NCBI GenBank assembly: GCA_052273485.1
Contig: DAVZID010000009.1
Coordinates: 7,764 to 71,763, forward strand
Reading direction: 5' to 3'
DNA length: 64,000 nt
From: Anthropogastromicrobium sp052273485
GTDB lineage: Bacteria; Bacillota; Clostridia; Lachnospirales; Lachnospiraceae
The translations under genes and the position numbers were made by a program. The first letter of the stretch is position 1. Every line of letters begins with the position of its first letter. The notes beneath the pieces are model-generated. The model made no database searches and was not told the origin of the DNA. It saw only the letters and a list, made by a program, of their open reading frames with translations. Shown here piece by piece: positions 24,301 to 34,273 of the stretch.

Positions 24301-27228
24301 TTACTCCACACTCTTTAGTGATTCGATCATATCAATCTTCTTTAATTGGAAGTACATAACACCATTTACAGCCATTGAGAAGATAAATGCGAGTATCATA
24401 CTGTAGATATAGCTTGGCACAGAAATATTAAGTCCAAACATGACCTGATTAACCTGTACTGTCTTGATGATAAATCCATGAAGTACTTTTCCGATAAAAA
24501 TTCCTACAAAGGCGCCAATTAAAGTCAGCCAGATATTTTCCCTGTAGACATACATAGCAACCTCAGAATCATAAAAACCTAGCAGCTTGATTGTTGCCAA
24601 TTCTCGTTTTCTCTCACTGATATTAATGTTATTTAAGTTATAGATTACAACAAATGCCAGAAGGCTTGCTGAAATCACGAGCACTACAACAATAATATAC
24701 AGACTGCTTAACATACCATCAATCATCTCTCTTGTCGTACTAACATAAGTAACTGTTAAAATCTCATCATGATCCATAAGACGCTGTCCCAACACATCTT
24801 CATTTGCGCGGCCGTCTTTATTTAGCTTTAACCAGTACATGTTATATTCTGGTTCAGTCTGGAACACTTTTTCATAACAGCCTTCCGTCATATAAACATA
24901 ATGCATCAGATAATTTTCCATAACATGTGCGACAACTGCTGTGACTGGTTCATTTTCACCGCTTGTTATTGACACAGTATCTCCCTCGCCCACACCAAGC
25001 GCTTCTGCCATCTGCTCTGTCAAAATGACACCATCGTCAGTCAGTTCATATTTTTTCTTTGTTGTACGACTCTGAAAAACCATCATGGATTCCAATGCCT
25101 GCGCATCCTTACATACAACAGTGTAAGCAGTTCGCACATTTGAACCAGATGAAATATCCATCGACTTCATGCTGACCTTTGCAAACGTTTCAATGCCTGA
25201 TTCATTTTCCATGATTTCATTAAGTGTTTTATCCGAGTCCTCTAGTTTATCTGTCTCGTCCGTATTTAATGCTGCCATCGCATCATACAGCTGAATATTA
25301 TCATATTGAAGCGATGCAATATTCATAATGGAATCTTTAAGGCCAAATCCAACAACCATCAGACCTGTTGTGCATCCTATTCCAAAAACTGTCATAATCA
25401 GACGCTTTTTATAACGGAACAGATTTCTAAACGTATTTTTCTGTGAGAAGGACAAATGTTTCCAAATAAAACCAATCCGTTCTAATAAAACACGCTTTCC
25501 TGGCTTTGGTGCTACTGGGCGCATAAGTACTGCCGGCTGCGCATAAAGCTCTCTGTAGCATGCCACAATCGCAGCAAATGTAACACTGAACACGGCAAGC
25601 GCAGTAGATAAAATTGCATAATGCCAGTTATATGGAATTACTAACTTTAATAATGACTCATACATAAGGCGGTATGATATGATAATTATAAATGGAAACA
25701 GCTTTTCACCAATGAGCACACCAACAATACTGCCGCCTAGTGTTGCTGAAAGCGCATAAAGAAGATACTTTTTTGCAATGGCTGCCTTGCTGTAGCCAAG
25801 AGCCTTGTATGTTCCAATAAGTGTACGCTGCTCTTCTACCATACGTGTAATGGCTGTTAATGCAACAAGTGCTGCAACTAAGAAAAAGATTGCCGGAAAT
25901 ACCTTTCCAATTGCACCCATACGCTCAGCATTGCTGCCGTAATCAGTATATCCTGGAAGACTTTCGCGATTGATTACCTGCCATGTCGGCATCTTGATAT
26001 CATCAAGCTCTTTTTGACCATCTTCAATTTCCTTCCATGCATCATCTAGCTTTTGTTTAGCCTCTGCCTTACTGCTCTCATAAGTTTCTTCCTGTTTTGT
26101 AAGTTCTTCCTCATTTTCTTTTATCTGTGCTTCTGATTGATCAAGTGTATTTTTTGCCTCGTCAAGCGCCGCATACGCCGCATCAATCTGTCCCTGTGCC
26201 TGCGCAATCTGTTCCTCGCTCATCATGGCCTTTCCAGCATCGAGCTGAGCCTGCTGCTGTTTTAACTGTTCCACTGTTGTCTCATAATTTTGCTCGTATT
26301 CTTTTCTGCCATCAGCTAATTGATCCCTTGCGTCTGAAAGCTGCGCCCAGCCATCATCAAGCTTAGCTCTGGCATCATCAAGCTCACTGTCAGCATTATC
26401 TTTTTCTTCCTGCCAGGTTTTTCTTGCATCATTAAGCTCTTGCCTCGGCTCTTTTGTCACTTCATCATATCGTGCCTGACATCGTTCTTCTTCAAGTGCT
26501 TCCACACGCTTTTGCACTGGCTCTACTGCCTGTGTATATGCATCTGTAAATGCTATCTCATCATAAGCATCGGCTGCAGTAAGATAAATCTGAGTATAAT
26601 AATCCTGTGTAAACACATCCTTCTCAAGAATTGCAAATCCATTAATCTGACCACTTCCTACCATACTACTTCCACGCTCCATGGAAATAAAAAGCGGGCT
26701 GTCACCAAATCCGGTGACTGTATAGCTTGTCTGTGTCAAATCCTCACTAAGCTCAATATCAGTTCCTGATACAAATGAAATCGTGTCACCTACTTTTACT
26801 TCAAATGCCTTTTTCAGACGATTATCAAGCAGACACTCATTTTCCTTTTCAGGAAGACGGCCTTCTGTCACTTGAATCTGATTCATTCTTTCCGGCATGG
26901 ATAAAAGCTCAACTACATAATCTGTCTCATTTTGCTTTGTAATTACATCTTTCATATAACCCGGCTCTGCACCTGATATGCCTTCTACTTGTGAGAGCGC
27001 TTCTAAATCATCATCTGTCAGACCCATCGTGCTTATCACACGAATATCCATCAAATTGCTTCTGTCTGAAAACGCATCTCCTGTATAACGCATATCACTT
27101 TCTGTTGAACGAAGTCCTGAAAAAAATGATACGCCAAGTGCAACAATCAAAAAAATTGAAATGTAGCGCCCAAGACTTTTTTTGATCTCCACCCGTATAT
27201 CTTTATTTAATGCTTTTTTTCTTGCCAT
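24301..27228 (-). CDS. FtsX/MacB-type ABC transporter permease
   Basis: A 975-residue membrane protein. A first helix at about 20-40 is followed by an external MacB-like domain, then a long coiled coil of Glu/Ala/Lys-rich repeats (about 235-410). The first FtsX block of three helices follows (about 440-560). After a second external domain, the last FtsX helices lie at about 850-965. It has no ATPase motif and pairs with the ATPase gene 15 bp upstream (ATG 27228 behind GGGGGGAG). Large FtsX-like permeases with a coiled coil act in lipid or peptide export or in mechanotransmission; the substrate here is unknown. No BceRS-like sensor genes adjoin it. Confidence 0.9.
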   Translation of the reverse strand: MARKKALNKDIRVEIKKSLGRYISIFLIVALGVSFFSGLRSTESDMRYTGDAFSDRSNLMDIRVISTMGLTDDDLEALSQVEGISGAEPGYMKDVITKQNETDYVVELLSMPERMNQIQVTEGRLPEKENECLLDNRLKKAFEVKVGDTISFVSGTDIELSEDLTQTSYTVTGFGDSPLFISMERGSSMVGSGQINGFAILEKDVFTQDYYTQIYLTAADAYDEIAFTDAYTQAVEPVQKRVEALEEERCQARYDEVTKEPRQELNDARKTWQEEKDNADSELDDARAKLDDGWAQLSDARDQLADGRKEYEQNYETTVEQLKQQQAQLDAGKAMMSEEQIAQAQGQIDAAYAALDEAKNTLDQSEAQIKENEEELTKQEETYESSKAEAKQKLDDAWKEIEDGQKELDDIKMPTWQVINRESLPGYTDYGSNAERMGAIGKVFPAIFFLVAALVALTAITRMVEEQRTLIGTYKALGYSKAAIAKKYLLYALSATLGGSIVGVLIGEKLFPFIIIISYRLMYESLLKLVIPYNWHYAILSTALAVFSVTFAAIVACYRELYAQPAVLMRPVAPKPGKRVLLERIGFIWKHLSFSQKNTFRNLFRYKKRLIMTVFGIGCTTGLMVVGFGLKDSIMNIASLQYDNIQLYDAMAALNTDETDKLEDSDKTLNEIMENESGIETFAKVSMKSMDISSGSNVRTAYTVVCKDAQALESMMVFQSRTTKKKYELTDDGVILTEQMAEALGVGEGDTVSITSGENEPVTAVVAHVMENYLMHYVYMTEGCYEKVFQTEPEYNMYWLKLNKDGRANEDVLGQRLMDHDEILTVTYVSTTREMIDGMLSSLYIIVVVLVISASLLAFVVIYNLNNINISERKRELATIKLLGFYDSEVAMYVYRENIWLTLIGAFVGIFIGKVLHGFIIKTVQVNQVMFGLNISVPSYIYSMILAFIFSMAVNGVMYFQLKKIDMIESLKSVE

Positions 27229-27243
27229 ATACTCCCCCCTTTA

Positions 27244-27951
27244 TTACCACTCAATATCTTCTACTGACACAGGAGATGGATTAGTACACACGCTGGCTGC
27301 TTTTCCGTTTTTAATACGGATCACACGATCTGCCATTGGCGCGATTGCAGAATTATGCGTAATGACAAGAACAGTCATCTTTTGCTTGCGGCACGTATCC
27401 TGCAAAAGCTTTAAAATCTGCTTTCCTGTTACATAATCCAGCGCACCAGTCGGCTCATCACATAAAAGCATTTTAGGATTTTTTGCAAGTGCACGGGCAA
27501 TTGAAACACGCTGCTGCTCGCCGCCTGATAGCTGTGATGGGAAGTTGTTTAAGCGCTCTCCTAGTCCAACCTCTTTTAATACTGTTTCTGCATCTCTTGG
27601 ATTTCTGCAGATTTGAAGTGCAAGTTCAACATTCTCCTTTGCTGTCAAATTTGGAACAAGATTATAAAACTGGAAAATGAATCCAATATCCTCTCTGCGA
27701 TATTTTGTCAACTGACGGTTCTTAAAAGACTCGATATGAACACCATCCACGATTACCTCTCCACTCGTGACGGTATCCATTCCACCTAAGATATTTAAAA
27801 TCGTCGTTTTTCCTGCACCGGACGGGCCAACAATAACTACAAATTCTCCTTTTTTTATTTCAAAACTCACGCCATCTGCTGCATTAATTGAAACTTCACC
27901 CATATGATATGTTTTTCGCACATCCTTCAAAATTACATATGACTGCTCCAT
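27244..27951 (-). CDS. MacB/LolD-type ABC ATPase
   Basis: About 235 residues, partner of the large permease downstream. Walker A is GPSGAGKTTILNILGG, the Q-loop FIFQFYNLVPNLTAKEN is typical of MacB/LolD ATPases, the signature is LSGGEQQRVSIARAL, Walker B LLCDEPTGALD and the H-loop VITHNSAI. All catalytic motifs are intact. I choose ATG 27951, six bases after GGAG, over the codon at 27963. Confidence 0.94.
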   Translation of the reverse strand: MEQSYVILKDVRKTYHMGEVSINAADGVSFEIKKGEFVVIVGPSGAGKTTILNILGGMDTVTSGEVIVDGVHIESFKNRQLTKYRREDIGFIFQFYNLVPNLTAKENVELALQICRNPRDAETVLKEVGLGERLNNFPSQLSGGEQQRVSIARALAKNPKMLLCDEPTGALDYVTGKQILKLLQDTCRKQKMTVLVITHNSAIAPMADRVIRIKNGKAASVCTNPSPVSVEDIEW

Positions 27952-28065
27952 AATATTCTCCATTTCTTTTATTCTCTTTTTACTTATTCCATTGTAACAT
28001 TGCCTATTTTTTTCTTCAAGCCTAACCCACTATTTTTAGAAAAACTTTAGTTTTCTAGTTTTTTA

Positions 28066-28094
28066 TTTACAAACAGAACCTTAGCGCTTATAAT
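28066..28094 (+). promoter_or_regulatory. Promoter of ridA
   Basis: TTTACA (28066-28071), a 17-bp spacer and TATAAT (28089-28094) precede the plus-strand gene by about 38 bp. Confidence 0.7.
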
Positions 28095-28131
28095 AAAGGC
28101 TAGAAACAATTTTTTCAGGAGGTTTTTTATT

Positions 28132-28503
28132 ATGGAAATCATGCATACAGATAAGGCACCAGCAGCAGTTGGCCCATACAGCCAGGCAGTAAAGACAGGA
28201 AATATTCTTTTTTGCTCTGGTCAGATCGGATTAGATCCAGCTACCGGTGTTTTAGTTGGCACTACCGTTGCTGAGCAGGCAAAGCAGGTTATGGAGAATG
28301 TAAAGGCACTTCTTGAGAATGCTGGTGCGACATTTGACAATGTTGTAAAGACAACTTGCTTTATCGCCGATATGAAGGAGTTTGGAAACTTTAATGAAGT
28401 ATATGCTCAGTACTTCCCAAACAACAAGCCGGCACGTTCCTGCGTACAGGCAGTTCTTCCAAAGGGCGCTCTGTGCGAGGTTGAGGTTATTGCCGAGCTG
28501 TGA
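28132..28503 (+). CDS. ridA: RidA family imine/enamine deaminase
   Basis: A 123-residue YjgF/RidA/UK114 protein. These trimers hydrolyse reactive 2-aminoacrylate and other enamines released by PLP enzymes. The sequence follows the family throughout: KAPAAVGPYSQAVK at the N-terminus, LLFCSGQI-like core, the segment DFGNFNEVYAQYF and the C-terminal RSCVQAVLPKGALCEVEVIA, where the Arg binds the substrate carboxylate. It is a single-gene unit with its own promoter, an AGGAGG site and a strong terminator. Confidence 0.95.
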   Translation: MEIMHTDKAPAAVGPYSQAVKTGNILFCSGQIGLDPATGVLVGTTVAEQAKQVMENVKALLENAGATFDNVVKTTCFIADMKEFGNFNEVYAQYFPNNKPARSCVQAVLPKGALCEVEVIAEL

Positions 28504-28561
28504 TCAATTACCCAATAAAGTAAAAAGGCACCGCCATTTCTCGATGACGATGCAATAGTTA

Positions 28562-28592
28562 GGGGTCAGACCTATACGTCTGACCCCTTTTT
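28562..28592 (+). terminator. Rho-independent terminator of ridA
   Basis: GGGGTCAGAC (28562-28571) and GTCTGACCCC (28578-28587) form a perfect 10-bp stem followed by TTTTT on the plus strand. Confidence 0.85.
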
Positions 28593-28623
28593 CTAACCTG
28601 TTTTCAATTATTCAATTGCTATA

Positions 28624-30057
28624 TTAAACAACTAAGAAGAACTTCAGCAGGAAGATTGCTGAAATAATATAGGTCAGTACAGATACGTCCTTTGCCTTTC
28701 CGGTGAATACCTTCATGATTGTATAGGAGATCAGTGCAAGACCAATACCATGTCCGATAGATCCAGAGATTGGCATAGAGATTAACATGATTGCTGCCGG
28801 AACAGTCTGATAGATATCAGTAAAATCTACCTTTGACAGACCAGAGATCATCAGGATACCAACATAAATCAGTGCTGAAGAGGTAGCTGCTGCCGGGATG
28901 ATGGCTGCGATTGGTGCAATGAAAATGCACGCAAGGAACAAGATACCAGTGGTGAATGCGGTCAGACCAGTTCTTCCACCTGCCTCAACACCAGATGCGG
29001 ACTCAACAAAAGTGGTAACAGTGGAGGTACCAGTCACTGCACCTGCTACGGTTCCGACTGCATCGGCAAGCAGTGCTTCCTTCATCTGCGGCATGTTTCC
29101 ATGCTTATCAACCATACCTGCACGAGATGCGGTTCCAACCAGTGTTCCGATCGTATCAAACATATCGATGATACAGAAGGTGATAACAAGTGTAATTGCC
29201 GTAAACCAGCCGATCTTTATGAAACCAGCAAAATCAAAATGGAACAGAGTTGTCTCTGCCATATCTGCAAATGGAGGTACGAAGCTTGCGCCCTCAAGAC
29301 CTGCAAATGGATTGGTTCCAAGGAAAATTGCCTCGCCTGCCCAGTAAATAACAGAAGCAACCAGCATACCAAGAATTACGGCTGCCTTTACACCCTTCTG
29401 AGCCAGAACGATGATGACAAACAGACCAATGAACATAGTTACAACAGTCAGAACCATCTGCGTGTAGCCGCTTCCCATCGCATCACGAGCAACACTTGGA
29501 GTCAGTGCACCAAAGAAATCTCTCATTGCGTAGAACGGTCCACCTGTCTCAGAGTAAACACCAGCATTGGAGCCGACACCGATGTTAAGAAGCATCAGAC
29601 CAATTGCTGGGGAGATGCCTAGACGAACGCCGAGCGGAATTGCATTTACGATCTTGTCACGGATGTTTAATACGGACAGGATAATAAAGATAATACCTTC
29701 AATTAAAATAATGCAAAGAGCAGACTGGAAGGACTCCAGATAGCTCATGCCAGTCATACCAACAATGTTGGCAACAACAACAGCAAAGAAGCTGTTTAAT
29801 CCCATACCAGGTGCCATGGCAAATGGCTTGTTTGCAGCAAATGCCATTACCATCATACCGATAAAGGATGCGATACAGGTTGCTAAAAATACACCGTTCC
29901 ACAGGTTCTGTCCCTCTGCACCAAAATTGGTCAGAAGATTTGGATTCAGGGCGATGATATACGCCATCGTCATAAATGTGGTCAAACCGGCAATGATCTC
30001 TGTTTTCACTGTCGTATGGTTTTCCCTGATCTTAAAGATCTTATTGAGCCATTCCAT
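28624..30057 (-). CDS. NCS2/AzgA-type purine permease
   Basis: About 477 residues and 12-13 membrane helices. It starts MEWLNKIFKIRENHTTVKTEI at ATG 30057 behind GGAGGGTACAA, typical of the AzgA-like (PbuG/PbuO) branch that takes up guanine, hypoxanthine or adenine by proton symport. The substrate motif region FVESASGVEAGGRTGLTA in the second half is conserved. Its start lies inside the DUF4317 gene by 17 bp. No purine riboswitch is possible between them; any control must lie upstream of DUF4317. Confidence 0.92.
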   Translation of the reverse strand: MEWLNKIFKIRENHTTVKTEIIAGLTTFMTMAYIIALNPNLLTNFGAEGQNLWNGVFLATCIASFIGMMVMAFAANKPFAMAPGMGLNSFFAVVVANIVGMTGMSYLESFQSALCIILIEGIIFIILSVLNIRDKIVNAIPLGVRLGISPAIGLMLLNIGVGSNAGVYSETGGPFYAMRDFFGALTPSVARDAMGSGYTQMVLTVVTMFIGLFVIIVLAQKGVKAAVILGMLVASVIYWAGEAIFLGTNPFAGLEGASFVPPFADMAETTLFHFDFAGFIKIGWFTAITLVITFCIIDMFDTIGTLVGTASRAGMVDKHGNMPQMKEALLADAVGTVAGAVTGTSTVTTFVESASGVEAGGRTGLTAFTTGILFLACIFIAPIAAIIPAAATSSALIYVGILMISGLSKVDFTDIYQTVPAAIMLISMPISGSIGHGIGLALISYTIMKVFTGKAKDVSVLTYIISAIFLLKFFLVV

Positions 30058-31186
30058 TTGTACCCTCCATAGTGACACTCATGCCATTAATTTGTACGCC
30101 GTCCTCCATCGGGATTACGATGCAGCGGCGCCCCTCTACTAGTTGAACCTGAATCAAGTCCATGCGCTGCGGACTGACCTTTATTGTCACGTCCGGCGTC
30201 TTGACGGCAACGCTTTTAGCCTCGACCAGATTTGCTGCCTGAAAGGAAGCATCCTCTCCCGCAGTCTCCTCGTAGACACGCTCGAAATTTTCAAGCTGCT
30301 CTTCCTTAACTCCACTGTTTTGAAGAAGCTTTTTTACATCTGATTTTTGAAGCTTGAGTGGCTGCGATTCCTCCTTGTGCTCCTCAATCAGCTCTGTCAG
30401 ATTTTCCTGAATCTGACAAACCGTATCGTAGCTTACGACCTCTCCGACGGTCTCCTCTACGATTTCCTGAAATACAGACTTTTGTGTCTTGAAAGACATC
30501 GGTGCCGGACCGCCAATGCAGTCGTTGATGAAATCCTCATGAAGCTCCTCTGTCTTTTTTGTGTAGTATAACAGGCTGTGAATGTTTGTGCTGCGATCGT
30601 CAAATGCCGGGAATAAAAAGGCATTGACTGGTGCCTCGATCCACTGATCACGCATGCGCTCCTCGATGCGGTTTGTCTGAGTGTTGTAGCACAATCCAGC
30701 CTCGGACAGTTTAACCGGGCAGATGCAGCAGAGGATAAATTCGTAAACCTCCTCCGATGCATCGTCCATGTCCAAATTGTCGCTTCCGCGTCCTGGAACA
30801 TCGTAGTTACAGTGAATCATGACAACGTAGTAGCTCTCACCAAAATGATACGTCTTTGCCACAGACTGATAAAATGCATCTAAAACCGTCTCATCTTTTA
30901 ACCCAGTCGTCTTTAACTGCATTAGCATCTTGTGGCCTTCCCCCGAAAGTTCCTGATCGAGCGTGTAGTCGAGCGAATGGAGATTCTTGCCAAGACTTCC
31001 TGAGAGGGCTTTTTTAAAGATCTCAAAATACTTGTCGATCTCCTCCTGTGACAACGACAAAAACGTGTCACTAAAGGTCATGCGAATCTCCTGCTCGCCG
31101 TCAATCAGACAGCCGCAAATACGGTCAATCGCACCGCCATCTCTCTTAAAAAGACTCTTAATCTCAGATACTTCTTTCTTGTTCAT
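30041..31186 (-). CDS. DUF4317 family protein
   Basis: About 381 residues of a family with no known function that is frequent in Lachnospiraceae and related Clostridia. It begins MNKKEVSEIKSLFKRDGGAIDR at ATG 31186, eight bases after AAGGAG. It has no signal peptide or membrane helix. A central Cys-rich stretch (EFILCCICPVKLSEAGLCYN) and an acidic helical C-terminal half are visible. It overlaps the purine permease gene, so the two are coupled, but no functional link is known to me. Confidence 0.88.
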   Translation of the reverse strand: MNKKEVSEIKSLFKRDGGAIDRICGCLIDGEQEIRMTFSDTFLSLSQEEIDKYFEIFKKALSGSLGKNLHSLDYTLDQELSGEGHKMLMQLKTTGLKDETVLDAFYQSVAKTYHFGESYYVVMIHCNYDVPGRGSDNLDMDDASEEVYEFILCCICPVKLSEAGLCYNTQTNRIEERMRDQWIEAPVNAFLFPAFDDRSTNIHSLLYYTKKTEELHEDFINDCIGGPAPMSFKTQKSVFQEIVEETVGEVVSYDTVCQIQENLTELIEEHKEESQPLKLQKSDVKKLLQNSGVKEEQLENFERVYEETAGEDASFQAANLVEAKSVAVKTPDVTIKVSPQRMDLIQVQLVEGRRCIVIPMEDGVQINGMSVTMEGTNGMAQ

Positions 31187-31222
31187 TCGAAACACTCCTT
31201 GTTCATTTGCTTTTGCCCGGTT

Positions 31223-32416
31223 TTAGCGGTCCGGGTACTCCGTCTTTACGAAGCGCTCCAGCGCATCGAGTGAGCGCACAACCTTCTCTGTGTCAATGCA
31301 GTATGCCATACGAAAATATCCCGGGCATCCGAAAGAATCACTCGGAACCAGAACCAGATCATACTTTAATGCCTTGTTACAGAATGCTACGGCATCCTCC
31401 TCTAGTGCCTTCGGGAAAATATAGAAGGTTCCCTCTGGTCTGACACAGGAAAAGCCAAGCTCGATTAGCTTGTCGTAGATCAGATTCATGTTCTTCTCAT
31501 AGACAGACATATCGGATGTCTCATCTAACACATCCTCCACGCCTCTCATAATCAAAGACGATGGACAATTGTGTCCGATTCCTCTGGAAATCTGAGCCAT
31601 CATCGGCACTAACACATCGGCGTCGGTGCAAACTGGGTTGACTGCGACATAGCCAATACGCTCACCTGGAAGAGAAAGCGATTTAGAGAAGGAATAGCAG
31701 GATAACGTATTTGCATAGAACTTTGACGCATATGGTGCCTTCAGCCCATCAAATACGATCTCTCGGTACGGCTCATCGGAGATCAGGAAAATATCATGGC
31801 CATACTCTTTTTGCTTTCTTTCCATCAGCTGCGCCATTTTTTCTAATGTTTCTGCTGAATATACAGCTCCAGACGGATTGTTTGGCGTGTTGATCAAAAC
31901 AGCTGATACGTTTGGCGTCAACATCTTTTCAAACTGTTCAAAGTCCACCTGAAAATCAGCTGTGTTTGCCGGTACCACTCTCAGGTTTGCACCTGTCATG
32001 CCTACATAGCAGTTGTACTCTGGGAAATATGGTGCGAAGGTAAGCACGTCATCTCCCGGAGATGTTACTGCACGAAGTGCATGAGCTAAGGCTCCCGCAG
32101 CTCCTGAGGTTGGAAAAATATGATTTGCTGTATAGTTCATATCAAAACGCTTATTAAGCGATGCAGCCACCTTTTCTTTGAAAGAAGGTAGTCCGACGCT
32201 CGGGCTGTAGCCGTGAAGCTCACTCGATGTCTTTGTCTGGAGCAATTGAATCGTATTCTCTGTATAGTCCCTCGGAACCGGAACGGATGGGTTTCCTAAA
32301 CTATAATCAAATACGTTTTCGTATCCAATCTCCTGTCCTCTCTTTGTTGCAAATTCGGATAAGGTACGGATAACCGATTTTTGCTGAAGCATATCCTTAT
32401 ATTTTTGTGTTACCAT
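31223..32416 (-). CDS. PLP-dependent class I/II aminotransferase
   Basis: A 397-residue fold type I aminotransferase of the aspartate-aminotransferase-like group. The PLP lysine is in YSFSKSLSLPGERIGY, the nucleotide-like NTPNNPSGAVY loop carries the conserved Asn, and ISDEPYREIVFD holds the PLP-ring Asp and Tyr. The C-terminal Arg region FRMAYC is present. Amino-acid specificity cannot be read from the sequence; aspartate, alanine or aromatic substrates are all possible. ATG 32416 follows GGGAGGACAGC. Confidence 0.9.
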   Translation of the reverse strand: MVTQKYKDMLQQKSVIRTLSEFATKRGQEIGYENVFDYSLGNPSVPVPRDYTENTIQLLQTKTSSELHGYSPSVGLPSFKEKVAASLNKRFDMNYTANHIFPTSGAAGALAHALRAVTSPGDDVLTFAPYFPEYNCYVGMTGANLRVVPANTADFQVDFEQFEKMLTPNVSAVLINTPNNPSGAVYSAETLEKMAQLMERKQKEYGHDIFLISDEPYREIVFDGLKAPYASKFYANTLSCYSFSKSLSLPGERIGYVAVNPVCTDADVLVPMMAQISRGIGHNCPSSLIMRGVEDVLDETSDMSVYEKNMNLIYDKLIELGFSCVRPEGTFYIFPKALEEDAVAFCNKALKYDLVLVPSDSFGCPGYFRMAYCIDTEKVVRSLDALERFVKTEYPDR

Positions 32417-32497
32417 GCTGTCCTCCCATTCTGCCGCTTATGCGGCCTGTATACCCTGTGTCTATCAAATGATCGTAACGATTCAGAATCCAATCTA

Positions 32498-33361
32498 CTA
32501 GTTTTCCTGTCCAAGAAACACGCGAATCGAATCCAGATTTTTCATTGCATCTTCTCGTCCAAGCTGATAAAGTGCCTTTAACTTTTCTGGGTCTTTCTCA
32601 AGACGTGACACTTCAATTAGATGACTAGGGCAAAGCACCATAACTTCGCCTTTTGCTTTCAATTCTTCAATCTTCTCTAACGTTTTGTTGTATACCTTAT
32701 AGCGGCGTGCCATCGCCTTTGCCAAATTTGGATAACGATGTAACATCAGATTCACTGCGCCCTGAAACTTCATCTTTTTCTTGCGGTAGCCATCTGGCCT
32801 TGTCAGGATAACCAGATTTTTCTTATAGCCCTGTCTGCGAAACCACATAATTGGAATCGAATCGGCAATGCCACCGTCAAGGAGCTGATATCCATCTGTC
32901 TCCACGATTTTGGAAACAAGAGGCATAGACGCGGATGCCTGCATCCACTTTGAATCTTCTCTGCCACAGTCCGTACATTTATGATACACGGCCTTTCCGG
33001 TATTTACATCGGTGCAAACCACATAAAATTCTGCCGGGTTCTTTACAAATGCATCGTTGTCAAATGGATCGATAATCTCTGGTATCTGATGATAACAAAA
33101 ATCGACATCATAGATATCGCCCGACTTTAATAATGAGTGAATCGTACCATAACGCTTATCACCGCAAAACTTCAAGTTGTAGCGCAAGGTACGACCGATC
33201 TGACCTGATTTATAATTGCAGCCAAATACGGCTCCTGCCGACACGCCGATTGCACCGTCTACCTGGATTTTTTGTTCCATTAACACATCCAAAACGCCGG
33301 CCGTATACATTCCTCTCATGGCGCCGCCTTCAAGGACAAGTCCTGTTTTTGTCTTTCCCAT
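32498..33361 (-). CDS. Patatin-like phospholipase
   Basis: A 287-residue serine acyl hydrolase. The oxyanion loop GGAMRGMYTAGVL, nucleophile elbow GVSAG (Ser in AIGVSAGAVFG) and catalytic Asp in LLDGGIADSIP form the patatin Ser-Asp dyad. There is no signal peptide, so it is cytoplasmic like other YjjU/RssA-type bacterial members; a membrane lipid substrate is inferred. It stands alone, preceded by GAGAGGAGAACC at ATG 33361. Confidence 0.93.
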   Translation of the reverse strand: MGKTKTGLVLEGGAMRGMYTAGVLDVLMEQKIQVDGAIGVSAGAVFGCNYKSGQIGRTLRYNLKFCGDKRYGTIHSLLKSGDIYDVDFCYHQIPEIIDPFDNDAFVKNPAEFYVVCTDVNTGKAVYHKCTDCGREDSKWMQASASMPLVSKIVETDGYQLLDGGIADSIPIMWFRRQGYKKNLVILTRPDGYRKKKMKFQGAVNLMLHRYPNLAKAMARRYKVYNKTLEKIEELKAKGEVMVLCPSHLIEVSRLEKDPEKLKALYQLGREDAMKNLDSIRVFLGQEN

Positions 33362-33518
33362 GGTTCTCCTCTCTTTCTAATCTTATATATCAAAAGAGCA
33401 GCTGTCTTCTCTCTGATTTAACGAAACAAAACTATCATACCACGGTTCCTCGCAAACAGCAAGTCCTGTGACTACCCAGAAGTTTTTATAAAGTCTTAGC
33501 TTCAATCATCCAAGTGGA

Positions 33519-34136
33519 TTACTGTTCATCCAGAAATGCGAGCGGATCGCCCTCAGTATGTATAAAATGCATCAACATATAGGCACACATAATCGCAACG
33601 TTTTCCTCCTTAAGGATGCGCTTGCACTCCTCACGATCTGCTAGTACAATCTCGATATCCTCTGATTCTTCCTCGTGCTCGTTTGTTGGCGTTCCACTAC
33701 AGTAGCCATAAATGGTTCCGCAGCTTTCATCGGTCATGCCGACTGTGGTAAAAAATGGTCTGGTATATGCGCCTTCTGTTACCTTTGGCTCAAAGGTAAG
33801 ACCAGTCTCCTCGTAAATCTCACGTATACCTGCCTGTGCCATCTCCTCACCTGGCTCTACAAGTCCTGCCGGAAACTCATACACATATGCATTGATTGGA
33901 TAACGAAACTGCTTTACAAGCACGATTTTATCCTTTTTTTCTCCATATACGCTGTAAATAATTACACCATCAGATGTATTTTTATGAGTTGCTGCTTTAA
34001 GCTGCGTTGGATCCTTCTTTCTGGATGCCACATAATATTTGCCTGTTTTTCCATTTCTTTTTTCAACATCGAAATTATAGAGATTCAAAAATGGATTATC
34101 AGTTACCTTCTCTACTCCTTTTACGCGATCTACCAT
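33519..34136 (-). CDS. NUDIX hydrolase
   Basis: A 205-residue NUDIX pyrophosphohydrolase. The Nudix box GLVEPGEEMAQAGIREIYEE, then TGL, fits GX5EX7REUXEEXGU completely. The N-terminal part resembles ADP-ribose pyrophosphatases (ASRKKDPTQLKAATHKNTSDG, VKQFRYPINAYVYEFPAG). ADP-sugar cleavage is likely but not proven. ATG 34136 follows AAGGAGAACACT. Confidence 0.93.
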   Translation of the reverse strand: MVDRVKGVEKVTDNPFLNLYNFDVEKRNGKTGKYYVASRKKDPTQLKAATHKNTSDGVIIYSVYGEKKDKIVLVKQFRYPINAYVYEFPAGLVEPGEEMAQAGIREIYEETGLTFEPKVTEGAYTRPFFTTVGMTDESCGTIYGYCSGTPTNEHEEESEDIEIVLADREECKRILKEENVAIMCAYMLMHFIHTEGDPLAFLDEQ

Positions 34137-34224
34137 AGTGTTCTCCTTACTGACATTTTATGTATTATGCACCATGTCATAATTTTTACTGAAACCAGCC
34201 TTTATTATTATAGCGTACCATCTG

Positions 34225-34270
34225 CAAAAAGAAAAGCCCGCAAAGCAAAGTTTCCCTTGCATTGCGGACT
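34225..34270 (-). terminator. Terminator of the maltodextrin operon
   Basis: On the minus strand a 15-bp stem with one mismatch and GU pairs (arms from GTCCGCAATGCAAG to CTTTGCTTTGCGGGC) is followed by TTTTCTTTTT. It begins a few bases after the stop of the last transporter gene. Confidence 0.8.
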
Positions 34271-34273
34271 AAC

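Noticed and set aside
30041..30078. Purine riboswitch before the purine permease
   Set aside because: The permease start lies inside the DUF4317 coding region, leaving no leader.
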